Shown here piece after piece: positions 10,185 through 20,838 of a stretch of DNA of 64,000 bases. The position numbers were made by a program, and so were the translations under genes. This DNA comes from Ceriagrion tenellum (taxonomy: Eukaryota; Arthropoda; Insecta; Odonata; Coenagrionidae). Position 1 is the first letter of the stretch, and each line of letters opens with the position of its first letter. The stretch lies in assembly GCA_963169105.1 (NCBI GenBank), contig OY720639.1, positions 55,781,848 through 55,845,847 on the forward strand, given 5' to 3'. The notes under the pieces are model-generated. The model searched no databases. It saw nothing but the letters and a program-made list of their open reading frames with translations, and was not told where the DNA came from.

Positions 10185-11637
10185 TCGCGGCCGAATTTGG
10201 AATTAGGGACTTACCAGGAGGGAAGAGGGAGCAAAGACGAAAATACGTTGTAGTAAAGAGTAGACGTCGACAGGTAGGATGTGTGTTTCTATGGGGTCGG
10301 GCAAGGGAAATGGGTTCATGAGGAAATGTGATGAATTTTTAATTCAAGTATATTCTGAGAGCTAAAAAAAATACAATTAGTACACAATCAATCATGGGAG
10401 AACCAAGACTTTTCCCCGGTTTTATAATCTAAGGTCCCAGTTGACATCAAGTTAATATAAAGGTTACGTCATCTTCCTGTTAACTATAACCGCATGTTAT
10501 GAAACTAGGCCTTAAATAAAATTAATTATTGTATGAGAAAATTCATAATTCGTGAGTCCGAATTAATTTTTCCTCATAGCTAATAAAAATGTCGTCTCGC
10601 TGTGGTTTCTTCACAGGAACAAGAACTGTTACGGCAGACTTTCCTGTTTATGCAAGATCTCAGGCTTTCCCGGGGAATGCTTTACGCGTTTTTTCCTTTT
10701 TTCCCAAATGTATAAATGACAAGAATTGATGTATTAGTTTACGTTGTATCTTTTACCAGCAAACTTATATTTAGTTTTAATTTTTTTAGCCCGCACGCAG
10801 TCATGTAATTGTGAATTTTTCGGCACCCAATGCGATTTCATCAGAGAAGAAGACTAATTTTAAGAGTATTCATTATTTTGTGTGAAAATTCATAATTCTT
10901 GAGTCAGACTTAATTGTTCCTCACACCAAAAAAAATTCGTGGTTTGTGGCACCGACTTTTCGAAGACGTAGTCTGCCATCCGCCTAAGAGTGAATGTTTT
11001 GGCCTGGAGGCGGTAACTATACAGAATGTAAATAAGTAACCACCTATTGGCCAAAACATTCACCCTGAGAATGATGACGAAACACGCCTTCCAGTCGTCG
11101 TTGCCACAAGCTACCATCACCGGATGGAAACCCGAGGTCTCTACATTCCAAGAATTCGCCGGGAAAGCCTGAGATCTTGCACAAACAGGAAAGTCTGCAA
11201 TAATTGTTGTTGCTCCTGTGCAGATTGAATTTTTTTTAGCTATGAAGAATAATTAATTCTGACTCACGAATTATTAATTTTCACGTACAATAATTATCAT
11301 TCTTTTAGGCCCGGTTTTATAGTATGCGGTCATCGTTAACAGGAAGATTACGTAACCTTTATATTAACTTGATGTAAACTAGGAGTTTAGATTATAAAAC
11401 CGGGGAAAAGTCTAGGTTCTCCCAAGATAGATAGTGTTCTAATTGTTGTATTTTTGTTCTCAGAATAAATTTAAGTAAAAATATTCATCTCAAGGTCTGC
11501 ATTTTCTCATGGACCCATTCTCCTCTCCCAGACTCATAAGAACTCACCCATGGAAGTCTACTATTTACCGCGACATTGTTTCTACTTCGCTCCCTCTTCC
11601 CTCCTGGATTTTCCCTAATTCCATCCTGTACGTTTGT
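10185..11637. mobile_element. Large inverted-repeat (foldback) element
   Basis: The left arm (about 10185-10678) and right arm (about 11147-11637) are inverted copies of roughly 490 bases. They share GGAATTAGGGA, CAGGAGGGAAGAGGGAGC, CTTTTCCCCGGTTTTATA, ACATCAAGTTAATATAAAGG and GATCTCAGGCTTTCCCGG. The arms differ by many substitutions, so the element is old. The central 470 bases hold a LINE fragment (10740-10845), a second direct partial copy of arm sequence (about 10880-10925) and a hairpin (10981-11068). No transposase is present. It may be a long-TIR DNA transposon relic or an inverted duplication. Confidence 0.75.
10981..11068. repeat. Hairpin inside the inverted-repeat element
   Basis: A perfect 15-bp stem GTGAATGTTTTGGCC (10990-11004) pairs with GGCCAAAACATTCAC (11049-11063). 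Weaker pairing extends it on both sides. The loop is about 44 nt. Confidence 0.8.
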
Positions 11638-12289
11638 GCCCTTATTCGTTCGCTCTCCCCAGTCAAGTTTCCAGATCCACCGTACGCACCTCAGGTGATC
11701 ATTTCCCTCGCTTGTAAAGCGGATAAGTGGGAAACTTCAATTGAAAATGGATTTATTCCCTCGGAATTTTCTCGTTCTACTCCGCTCTTCATCTCCATTC
11801 GTCGATGCGCCTCGCTTGACTGAGCGTGGCTTCGTCGGTAATGAGGATTTAGTGGATCATCGTGTCACGACGTAAAGAGGCTAGTTATTGCCGGCGCCGC
11901 GGCAATGGCTCGCATTTCTCGGTACGCGGGGCACCACGCCTCAAGCACGGTATGAGGGCGGACTGGACTGCGCATAAATGCTATACTCTTTGATTTTGCT
12001 TGATGCGAGGAGGGGAGTGGCGAAAGGATCTCGAGTCCATTCCAATTTATTGCTTTGTGGGAAGAGAAGATGCCGATTCCATGTCGGGAACCTGTGATTT
12101 CTCGTGGGTGTTGCCCTGGACTTTGGATGCTGGAGGGCCTTCACCTTCTCAGTGTCGATTCAGATATCACTCGAAGGTAACGGAAAGTTTGCATCCAGAA
12201 TAAAAATCTTGAGTGCGGAATCCTTTATTAATTTATTTGGCGAGGCGAGAGACTCTGGTGTTATTGTACCTTTAACACGATGTCTATGA
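11638..12289. other. Unassigned, locally CpG-rich
   Basis: The 11820-12010 part is rich in CpG (for example GCCGGCGCCGCGGC near 11890). No exon or RNA is recognised. Open frames on both strands overlap each other and lack motifs. Confidence 0.4.
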
Positions 12290-12875
12290 ATTAGAGCAAG
12301 TGGATTCGTTCACCTTCTTCCAAGGTACCATTACGAGTGACGGAAGAAGTGCAATGGACACCAAGCGAAGAATAGCCCAAGATATGACAGCGTCCATGGT
12401 TAAAATGTAACTGCTGTGTTCAAAGAAGATAGGACTACAAACCAGGAAACAGTATGTGAAAACATTCACGTGGAGCGTGGCACCCAACTGATCAGAAGCA
12501 TATAACTGGAAAATTAGACCAGGACATAGTAGAAGCCTTCGAAACCTGGTGCTGAAGATAAAATGGACGGAAAATTGATAAAAGTTTACAGAAAATTCGA
12601 AGAGAAAAGCACTTTATGGAATACTATTCAGAAAAGAAGAACCGGCTGTATGGGACACACCGCTAGGCATGATGGGTTTGTGAAGAACATAATTGAAGGA
12701 AAAATTGAAGATTAAGTCCCCAGCGGAAGATCCAGGAATAAATAAATAGACCAAATAAAGAGGAAAGTACTCAGCAGAGAAATCATGGAGTAAGGGAACT
12801 TGCATTAGATTGGGAAGGGTGGGCGGCTGCAGTCATCCAATCTTTGCATTCAGCGACTAATGAATGAATAAACAC
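12290..12875 (+). mobile_element. LINE relic, family E (RTE-type reverse transcriptase tail)
   Basis: Reading across frames gives the order of an RTE-like C-terminus: Ile-Thr-Ser-Asp-Gly-Arg-Ser then Lys-Arg-Arg-Ile-Ala-Gln (thumb, about 12330-12390); Lys-Thr-Phe-Thr-Trp-Ser-Val-Ala (about 12457-12485); Gly-His-Thr-Ala-Arg-His-Asp-Gly-Phe-Val-Lys-Asn-Ile-Ile-Glu-Gly-Lys-Ile-Glu (about 12650-12710); and a final Ala-Ala-Val-Ile-Gln-Ser-Leu. At least two frameshifts and several stops break it. The 3' end is an ATGAATGAATAA-type tail near 12860-12871. Confidence 0.7.
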
Positions 12876-12981
12876 TATATTGGCAAGAATTTCTCATTTC
12901 GTGTATGGGCAGACATTGGTAATTTGACCCCTTATAATGCTTTTTGTCAGATATTTAGCCTAAAATGTACAATGTTATGGC

Positions 12982-13160
12982 GTCCCGACGGCTAAGGTTA
13001 TACTCGTAATCCATCGATTGTCGGTCAATGTGGCGGCGGGATTTTTAGTCCAAGCCTGCAACCATTGGGTCGCGAGTTCCAGTCTGATTTTTCACCACTC
13101 GGGGAATGGGTGTTTCTCGACTTCCGTGGTTACATGTTATGATATATGATATGTTATGTT
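12982..13160 (+). mobile_element. Decayed tRNA-derived SINE
   Basis: Word order matches the SINE at 42232: GTCGGTCAATGTGGCGGCGGG, then GGGTCGCGAGTTCCAGTC (degenerate B box), then CACCACTCGGGGAATGGGTG, against CACCGCTCGGGGCATGGGTT there. The A/B boxes are mutated, so it is an inactive copy. Confidence 0.5.
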
Positions 13161-14525
13161 ACCCTGTTAAAATGGTATTATCGGCTGTTTTCGGTGAAAC
13201 GGAAAATAAATTAATAGCAAAATAAACTCTTAATCCTGAGATAATACGGAACGATCGTTCCTAAGGTGGGAGTCCAACTTGCAACCATTTCGTTGCTGGA
13301 TAATTCGTTAGAAAATAACAGCATTTTTCACGATTCATTTCAGTTGTACTATTTTCATTGTTCTTGTTGATGGAAGGTCGGTGATTTTGGTTTTATTTTC
13401 TCATAACGTTCAGAAGGGATGGGGGAAGTCCGTGTAATTTGGTTGAGCGTGTAATTCGGAACGATTGCTTTACTATATATCCACTTGCAGTTAGCTACCA
13501 TTTTGATAGAATACAATTACAAATTTATAAAAAGACAATTCCAAACCTGATAGAATTTTAAGGTCATTGGAGTGCGAATCGTGAGTTGTTGAGTGTATAA
13601 TTTAGTAATCTTTCGAGTCGAAAAAAATTGAAAATGAAACAAGGATATCTGATACATATAAAGGCCGTTGAGATAATTTCATTAGTGCCAAAACCCTTAT
13701 CCAATTATTAAAATGAGGAAAGGTTTCAGATTACTAGTCGATATTTTTTACCACCTAAACATTTTATTCCAAAGCCAATCTCTCGGCGATGGCAATAAAT
13801 TTTTCATCTCAATTTGATGAAACTTAAGCTTTAAAATATTGATTTACACTGATGAACCGACAATTCGGAATATGAATTTATCCTTAATCTTTTCTTGTTA
13901 TCAGCCAATACGTTCTTGCAGCACATCTCGATATCTGCTTTACAATTCTTCGAAATTCTAAGATTTCAACTCATGGTTTCATTTGCTTAATCTAGCAACT
14001 TACAAAAACTCTTATGTTGTTTCATAAACTTTCGTAGTGTGTAATCTTGTGCATATTTGGTAACATAAATCCTTGCCACTACAGCATATGGGCGAGTGAT
14101 TTGTTATGTTTTAAGTGAATATTTTTGTACTTTCTCAGATATCTATCAAGCAATTCCCTTTCAAAACAGTCACAAAACTTTAATTCCCTGTGATACGGTT
14201 ACTGTGCTGATACCGATATTGTGAGCCTGATAAACTGACTCTGCTTCGTTATATCATTCCAAACTACTGTCTACATGCATACTTCATCCTCTTTTGCTTC
14301 GGTTACACTCATATGTGCCATCTTGTTATTATGAATGTTCATATTCCTTCATTTAAGAGTATCTTAAACCTCATTTAAGGTGAAAATTAAGAAATTTTAA
14401 CATGGGTCAATTATGGAGATGGCGCTAGTTACAGCAGAGAAATGCAATTCCTGAGTGAAGTTCGCCGAGAAAGCTCCACATCTTACATTGAAGAAACTTG
14501 TTAGCTGCCATAGTTCAATCCATAC
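13161..14525. other. Unassigned AT-rich DNA
   Basis: No gene or repeat is recognised. Part of it may belong to old elements. Confidence 0.4.
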
Positions 14526-15068
14526 TTAAGGTGGCCCTGGCCTCAGGGTCGCTTTTTCTGGAATAATCTACTCATAGAACTAGAATGAAGGATCTTTGAC
14601 GTGAATTTTATAAACCAAGATGAATATAAAATTAGGCTTCCGTGCTAGTTTTACTGTAATTTATCCTTGAGTGTGGAGGTTTTAACGTTGACTCTAATGG
14701 AGATTGCTCAGGTTACAGCGGAAAAAGGCCAGTTTGAACGAGAAAGCATATTTTCAAGCTTTTGATTCAAAATTTTATTAGAAGCGAAAATTTCTGGAAA
14801 TTGGATAAAATAAAATAGCTAAATTGTTATTAGCAAATTACAGCCGTAATAGAAGTCACAACCCTTTAGTTCCATGTAAATAGCGCTGCTGTCGGCTTCT
14901 ATGGCTGAACAGATGCGGTAAAGAAAAATATATGCTTGTAATAATCTAGATATTTTGAACCTTAATCTTGGTTTTCAATCGGTAACCCATTTTATCAGCG
15001 TGAGCAAGATTTTAAAACTGTATAACTAAGTATTTTATTGACTCACTGAGTCGAGCCAGAGCCACCCT
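14526..15068. mobile_element. MITE, family M1, copy 2
   Basis: Terminal inverted repeats: TTAAGGTGGCCCTGGC (14526-14541) against GCCAGAGCCACCCTAA (15053-15068). The interior is colinear with 1690-2270. It has no coding capacity. TTAA at the left and CTAA at the right suggest a TTAA target site with one mutation, as for piggyBac-mobilised MITEs. Confidence 0.7.
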
Positions 15069-15550
15069 AACCACAGCTCTCCACGTGGACAGTGGTGAGC
15101 CGGGTCACCCGTTACCTTCAGTGCAACCCCGCGGTTTGTTGGAATAATTAACGGGGGAGTGAATCTCGCTTTAAACACTCTCCCCTGGGCGTTTCCAACG
15201 GACCCTCACGTGCGTCTGTTCGCTTGTGCATCCGGGGTGAGATAGGGAGCGGCCCCGTCCGCAGTTTATGTCGTATATTTAATTTATCCCGGCCCTCTCA
15301 CCCCCCCCCCCCCCCCGCCGCCCCTTCCTGCATCAAAGCCGTCCTTCCAGTGGGGAAGAGTGAGGGGGAAGCGGGTGGATATATAGGAGTGAGGGAAAGA
15401 AAGCGCAACACCTGCGCGTGATTACGCATATCCTCCTCATCTCACCGAGTCATCGAGGAAGCGACCGGCCCAGGAAGTGACGGACACCTCGCGCTCCCTC
15501 CCCGTCATTTGTAGGTGCTTTGGTTTTCAAAAGTTTTGGGACGAATTGGG
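15069..15550. other. GC- and CpG-rich segment with poly-C
   Basis: Composition shifts to GC-rich just after the MITE. A run of 16 C lies at 15301-15316, followed by GCCGCC. No open frame with a recognisable domain is seen. It could be a CpG-rich regulatory region or the remnant of a GC-rich repeat. Confidence 0.4.
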
Positions 15551-16984
15551 TGGATGAGCCACTGACGCTTGTCTAGGAATTCATTCGATTTTCACATGTA
15601 GTCGTTCGTGTTTACGCGTCGCAACCTATTCACTTGTTTGTGAATGTGTATTCTTAGTTGATCCATTGATGAAAATAAAACTAAAAATATTCTCTAATTT
15701 AACGGAGGTGAATATACCTTTGGGGAAGTGCTTCATGCGTGGTCAGTAATTATTCGTTGTTTCTTTTTGCTTTGCTTTATCCATTACATTTTCCGATTAT
15801 TTAAGTGTCTGGCCTCCGACCCATTGCTCGTCGTATATATATTTTCCGGGGTTTACAAACATTTGAGAACAAATTAAGTGGAGTTTCATACACTTGTCAA
15901 GGAAATTTAATTTATCTTTCTGCATTTTTGTTTTCAATTACTCATTCGGTTGTTAGGAAATGTCAATTCAAAGGAATAGCTCTCGCAAAAGTTCTGGAAT
16001 TTCACGGTTGATTATTTGGATCTTGGGCTACGGAATTTTCAAATAACTGCGAAACTGGGTGGAAAATTATTTGTTGTGGAGGGTCAGTTGGCTCATTACC
16101 CTTATTAATTCTCAAACTCCCAAAAAAATAATAGTATTTTTGTTATTCTACTGTTCCCGATTGCTGCCACCTCAACAACCCGATATTAGCTGCAATAGTG
16201 AATTCTGTGTCCAGTATCGCAGCTGGAGCCCGTAAGAATACCTTAATCGGCAATACTTTTACTCTCATTGTCCTCTTAAAGTAGCTAAGGAAAACCTTTT
16301 TTAGAAGGTGATTCGTCCGCTACGAGGTTGTCGCGGCAATGTCCATTAAGCGTTCACACAGCGTTTTCCGCCAGAGTTGGTATTCATGCTCGTAGTAGTC
16401 GTGGCAGTTTTTAGTGTATACAAACGAGGTTTTAAGTAGTGTGGGCGTTAGGCTGTGGTTCTGAGTGTGGGGAAATACTTTTTTTATTATTTCGGTCAAG
16501 CAGAGGTAGAGAGGCGCATAGTGGAAAGGTGTGACGGGTAGGAAGTTTGAGCGACGCGAAGGAGACCACTGTTGTATTCCGCTTGAAATTAAGCGCGGGT
16601 TATAAATAGAAAGAAGAAAGAACTGCGTGAATAAATAAAAAATGAGCAACGCGCGAGTGCACCTCTTTTTCCGGGATCCACTTAAACGCAACACACCGTT
16701 TCGCGAGGCTGTGTCAAGCGTCCCAGGAGGCGTCTGAGCGCAACGATGAATGCACGTGTTCTCATTCGTTTATATTGCTTTTTTTATTTATTCATTTAAT
16801 TTCTAAAACATCACGTATTCTCGTTGCGGGTGACCGTATATAAACGTTCCCACGTGTCGAAGTTTTTAAAAACGTTTTTAGCGCATTTAAATAGACAGTG
16901 TGTATTTATTGTCTTTTGTTCCTTAATCTTCCGCGCCTTTTATTTCTGTCAATCTCCGGTTCTCCTCATCAGTTGTGCCGAAAA
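15551..16984. other. Unassigned DNA
   Basis: A 124-codon minus-strand frame (16320-16694) has no recognised domain, and I treat it as chance. Nothing else stands out. Confidence 0.4.
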
Positions 16985-17240
16985 GGTCATTTTTTCATTG
17001 GTCGTTCAGTCCTATGATTGGTTGACCGCAGCCCTCCAAACTTCACTGCATATCGTTAGTTCCCTTACTTCCTGGTAACTCTCCCAGTGCACTTCCATCA
17101 ATATTTGGTCCATGAGTTCTTTCCTGGGTCTTCCCTTCGGGCTATTCCTTCTCTTTATACTTCAGTTATGTGCTTCGCAAAATCATTGTGCCTGAGGGTG
17201 AGGCCGATCCATCCAGTTCTTCTTTTCTGTATCACTCAGC
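16985..17240 (-). mobile_element. LINE relic, family E (3' end of RTE-type ORF)
   Basis: The minus strand reads Trp-Ile-Gly-x-x-Leu-Arg-His-Asn-Asp-Phe-Ala-Lys-His-Ile (about 17225-17175). It continues with the Gly-Arg-Pro-Arg-Lys-type basic stretch and ends in Val-Trp-Arg-Ala-Ala-Val-Asn-Gln-Ser (about 17045-17015). The order matches the tail at 12650-12840. Frame changes show it is dead. Confidence 0.65.
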
Positions 17241-17749
17241 AAATGGAAGGACGAAGCTGGAAGCGGAGACTCGAAGGCTTCACCCTAGGCGTAGGTCATT
17301 TGAAGAATTCTAATCAGGTGATATTTGGTGGGAAAGGCAATTCACCACGGACTGGCTCCGTGTGTCGGGGAGTAGGATTGTCTCTATTTTTGAACTCCTG
17401 GATTCCCAAGGTCGCGAATCATGATTGCGTACTTAAAAATCGTTGGATCCGTTATTCACACCTCACACGTACCTGAAGATGCAACAAGCCTACACTGGGA
17501 GCCATGTAATTGTTAAACGTTATGGCGTATTTGTCACTCTGTTTTCCCGTATGCCGATAAAAATTATCCATTTTTTCGCACCTACCTTCTTGCTCTATAT
17601 GGCTACTAAATACAATTGTTAATATCGGCTTCTCCAGTAAGTTGCTAATAGTATCGCTGTATTTTGATCCAGCTTTGTTAGAATCGTAAACTCTGTCGCG
17701 AATCACGCTGCAGACACTTATATCACCCTTGAGCACATTGTGGCATTGC
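17241..17749. other. Unassigned DNA
   Basis: No recognisable feature. Confidence 0.4.
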
Positions 17750-17822
17750 TCTCTCGTGGTCTAGCGGCTAGGATATCTGGCATTCACCCCGAATACCCAG
17801 GGTTGATTCTCGGCTTGGAAAT
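17750..17822 (+). pseudogene. tRNA-Glu pseudogene (TTC)
   Basis: The A-box side (GTGGTCTAGCGGCTAGGATATCTGGC) and an anticodon loop with TTC match the intact tRNA-Glu genes. The T arm (AGGGTTGATTCTCGG) is damaged. The 5' TCTCTCG cannot pair with the 3' end. No T-run terminator follows. It is a decayed gene or retro-copy, on the strand opposite to the three others. Confidence 0.8.
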
Positions 17823-17975
17823 ATTTGTTTAATGATTACGTTATGGATAACAGTTTGTTAGCAAAGTGGTACCCAAAATTGTGCAAAGAGAGAAATTAAT
17901 ACTCGAAGTGATAATGAATGTAATATCAAATGTAATATATTGTAATTTATCAATATAATATATCAAAATAATGTT

Positions 17976-18240
17976 ATGTATCAAACTTGTTATCTTCCAC
18001 AGTTTTGTTATAAAGAGTACAACAGGTTTCGGCAGTTACACCATAATTATGTACACAGCAGGTTAAGTTTGATACATATATTACATTGCCAACCTTCCAC
18101 CATCTCAAGTCTTCAACTTTCGTCCATAATGAGAAAACTGCATACCGGTTCATGTAGAATAATATGAGGGTCAAATACCAAAATGATCCATTGTTTGAAA
18201 TTTTTAAGAATCGTGGTGCATTCGTAGATCTAGCCATAGA
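17976..18240 (-). mobile_element. Penelope-like 3' region with decayed hammerhead motif
   Basis: On the minus strand, around 18055-18015, the sequence reads TATGGTGTAACTGCCGAAAC CTGTTG. This fits stem II plus the GAAA box of a hammerhead. The first conserved box (normally CTGATGA) is mutated. Elements of this type carry hammerhead motifs in their terminal repeats. The rest, to about 18240, is unrecognised and the boundaries are uncertain. Confidence 0.45.
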
Positions 18241-18529
18241 TCTCTGTTGATGATCAAAGAACAGGTAAGGAATTAGAATAATTTATTTTTGTAAAAGCTG
18301 ATAAATTGAGGATAAAATCTTAAAAATCATTGAGTCAGTGGTGAATATTCAGCATCATGTAGAAAGTGAGAGAGAGAGACTCGAAGAAATACGCATACAA
18401 TCGAAATGGGACAAAACCATTCAAAATTGAAGTAAAAAACTCAGTTCTCTCATGGAAATTGCAAGCTGGGACCACTTGTTAGTGTTATATCTCCCTTCCT
18501 AAACAGTTCCCCACCTCACGAACCTTAGC

Positions 18530-18834
18530 CTCCTCGACGTCGAACTTCGTACATGTGACTGCCGCCAAGTTTTGCTACCTCTCTAATCTCATTCGTCCTA
18601 GCTAGCTCTGTTGATAATCTGCGAACAGGTAGAGCTAATCGGCGATCCCTGCAGAGTACCCTCAAGTCTTTAATTTTAGGGAAATTAGGGAAATAGACTG
18701 CGAAGCAGACAGACTTAAAGTGCCTTTTTTCCCGTGATCGAGTACTAACTGTAATGGCTGCCAATGAGCCTTTGAAGTTGGTTAGTCAACTGGAGGTGTA
18801 GCTGATTAGTTTATTTTCCCCCTAATGCTTGTTT
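18530..18834 (+). mobile_element. LINE family A2, 5' piece of an interrupted copy
   Basis: At 18690-18760 a plus-strand reading gives the reverse transcriptase C-terminal motif (Asp-Cys-x-x-Asp-Arg-x-Lys-x-x-Phe-Phe). The following sequence (TTTTTTCCCGTGATCGA, TTTGAAGTTGGTTAGT, AGCTGATTA) matches the reverse complement of 43500-43600. The element stops near 18834 and resumes at 19312, separated by an inserted family B LINE on the opposite strand. Confidence 0.6.
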
Positions 18835-19311
18835 CTTCGTCTACATTACGAAATACCGTGCAAGCCTCCACTAGGGTGTGTGGCGAGGGGGAATTCCACA
18901 CCAGGCATGAAACCCTCATCCCAGCTGAAATCCGAACCGCGCACGTTCCCCCTGAATGCCAGGAGCAGGCCTAAAGCAGTCAGGATAACAGTGCGCGGCC
19001 AGACCAAAAGCTAGGAGAGTGGTACGTATAATAACATGCTACCATGCAGTACACTACTTAAGATATGACTACTGGTTTTAATTTCTGCGACAGATAAATA
19101 GTTCCTCAAAGTGCTAAATCATACAAGAGCCATATCATGTCGAAAATAGCATGCGAGATTAGTAGCAAAGAAAGATGTTAGGATATTTGGCAGAAGTGCA
19201 AAACCCTACTATACCATGTCAGAGTCAAATTATCCTAGAACTGATGTGTCGCAACTATTATGGCCACTTATTGTACGTGGAAAAAATGACAGTGAAAAAC
19301 TTCTTAATCTG
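18835..19311 (-). mobile_element. LINE family B, 3' end, inserted in family A2
   Basis: The minus strand begins near 19310 with the RT C-terminal motif Ser-Leu-Ser-Phe-Phe-Pro-Arg-Thr-Ile-Ser (about 19288-19260). About 400 bases of 3' UTR follow, ending CGTGCAAGCC, GGTATTTCGTAATGTAGAC at 18835. The UTR is colinear with the plus-strand copy at 31470-31905, sharing CCTGACTGCTTTAGGCCTG / CCTGACTGCTTTGGGCCTG and AACGTGCGCGGTTC. Only the 3' end is present. Confidence 0.7.
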
Positions 19312-19535
19312 CCACATAGTACTAACATCACGTTTCGCATGATTCCTGTATGACTCTTGTATCACGTTTAGTGGTTTTACTATACATTAATTCAATAGTT
19401 TCCCTGGTATTAGTTGCGTACCTATACTGTAGTGTATGTCGGTAAAAGTTAATTGTATACAATATATTGCACGTTGGTGGTAAATCACCACCTGCCGAAC
19501 TTCCCTGAGGCGACTCGTAGGGTAATATATATAGA
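19312..19535 (+). mobile_element. LINE family A2, 3' piece of the interrupted copy
   Basis: This resumes the element broken at 18834. TAGTACTAACATCACGTTTCGCAT, ATGACTCTTG mirrors 43420-43480. The tail GGCGACTCGTAGGGTAATAT, ATAGATGTAG shows the GTAGATG-type 3' terminus shared by families A, A2 and B. Confidence 0.6.
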
Positions 19536-19893
19536 TGTAGATTCCTTGAGTCTTGCTACCTCTGACGCGAAATCCACTCAACCCCCACCACTTGTTTGGT
19601 GTGGAATGCTTCGGAGATGAAAAAAAATATTAGAGCCCCCTTGATATTTTTCATCACAAATTCGCCTCGCGTGCTAATTTGATCTCATCTCGTGTGAGTC
19701 ATCATTCCACGCCAACCCTCTTCCGGAGGTTGCGTCATCTCCAGCGCTTTGGCGTTCTTCATCCGTGTCGAGATAAAGATCTCACTCCGGGCTGATTAAT
19801 CACATTTCGTTTGCGACCCTCAATCATTTTTTTTCCGGACGCTAAAGGCTTCCGCGAACACTAATAGCTGGATTATTTTCTTGCATTTTACAG
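19536..19893. other. Unassigned, moderately CpG-rich, upstream of candidate exon
   Basis: No repeat is recognised. The last 25 bases (pyrimidine-rich, ending TTTTACAG) could be a splice acceptor for the candidate exon that follows. Confidence 0.35.
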
Positions 19894-20070
19894 GGATGTG
19901 TTGTGATGTTGGCTGCTCTTTTAGCAAGTACTCGGAAGAGAATGAGGACGATCTTCTTCCCCCACTTGCGGCCATCATCATTAGCATCATGGAAGCCAGA
20001 CAACGATCATTGTTGGACGTCATCAAGCCGCAAACGTTGTTGCTGTTGGTTCTTGGACAAGAGATAAATG
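19894..20070 (+). CDS. Candidate internal exon of an unrecognised host gene
   Basis: A 177-base segment is open in one frame throughout. It is preceded by a good acceptor (TTTTCTTGCATTTTACAG) and followed by a consensus donor (ATG|GTAAGTTG at 20071). Its length is a multiple of three and both junctions fall in the same phase. The translation (58 complete codons) begins Met-Cys-Cys-Asp-Val-Gly-Cys-Ser, has an acidic stretch (Glu-Glu-Asn-Glu-Asp-Asp), then a hydrophobic Ile/Leu-rich part and a Leu5 run near the end. I do not recognise the protein. The Cys-Cys-x3-Cys-Ser start recalls an insulin-family A chain, but the fourth cysteine is missing. Chance signals remain possible, since no neighbouring exon is seen. 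Confidence 0.3.
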
Positions 20071-20838
20071 GTAAGTTGAAACATTTTGTTCATTTTGCAT
20101 GGGGATATGAATGAACCGTCATTTTATCCTGTGTCCTATTTTTAAAAAGTTGCACGAAAGCTTTAGCCAAATTAATTGAATCTTCTTTGAGAGCAAGCAA
20201 TATTACTGTACCTACTTTGGCAAGAAGTCGAATAGTTATTCAAAATATTGTGTCCAGATCACATCAAGGTATTATTTAGCTTTATTTGAACCTATTCCCA
20301 GTGTTCACGAGTTTATGGGACGTGAATCTTTAAAAATTCAGGAAAGCAATTCCACTGACTTAATGTAACCAATTTTTTTGTTTCGGGAAATTTGAATTAA
20401 ACAGTATCCTATCGCTTAAGGTCTGTTTACGCAAAGAATCGATCGCGGATACGTATCTGCTTATGTGCAAAATAGGATCAAATTAATTATTTTCGTTGCT
20501 GTTTTATATGATGCTGATCCAGTTAACCCGACTACTGATTTTTTTCTTATAATTTCTCGTGTGTCATAGATAAAGTGTATCAATGTTGCCACAAAATCGA
20601 TTGTTTCATGGAATACATATAATTGTTTTCTTTTACTTCAAGAAAGAATTATGCGCGCAGAATCATGACTTTGAAAAGACGATATTCGGAACATATTATC
20701 TGTACGTATGTGAAGAAAACCTCCGATCATTATATGTAACGGTTTCAAAATTCGACATTGCAGGCAAAAATATTATTAAATCCTGCGTCGTATTTATTAA
20801 TTAACTGCGTACTCTTCTAATCATGTGTAAAAGTTTTG
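20071..20838. other. Unassigned DNA (intron-like if the exon is real)
   Basis: No repeat or gene is recognised. Confidence 0.4.

Noticed and set aside
19894..19950. Insulin/relaxin A-chain reading of the Cys-Cys-x3-Cys start
   Set aside because: The fourth cysteine is absent at the required spacing and no B chain or dibasic site is seen nearby.
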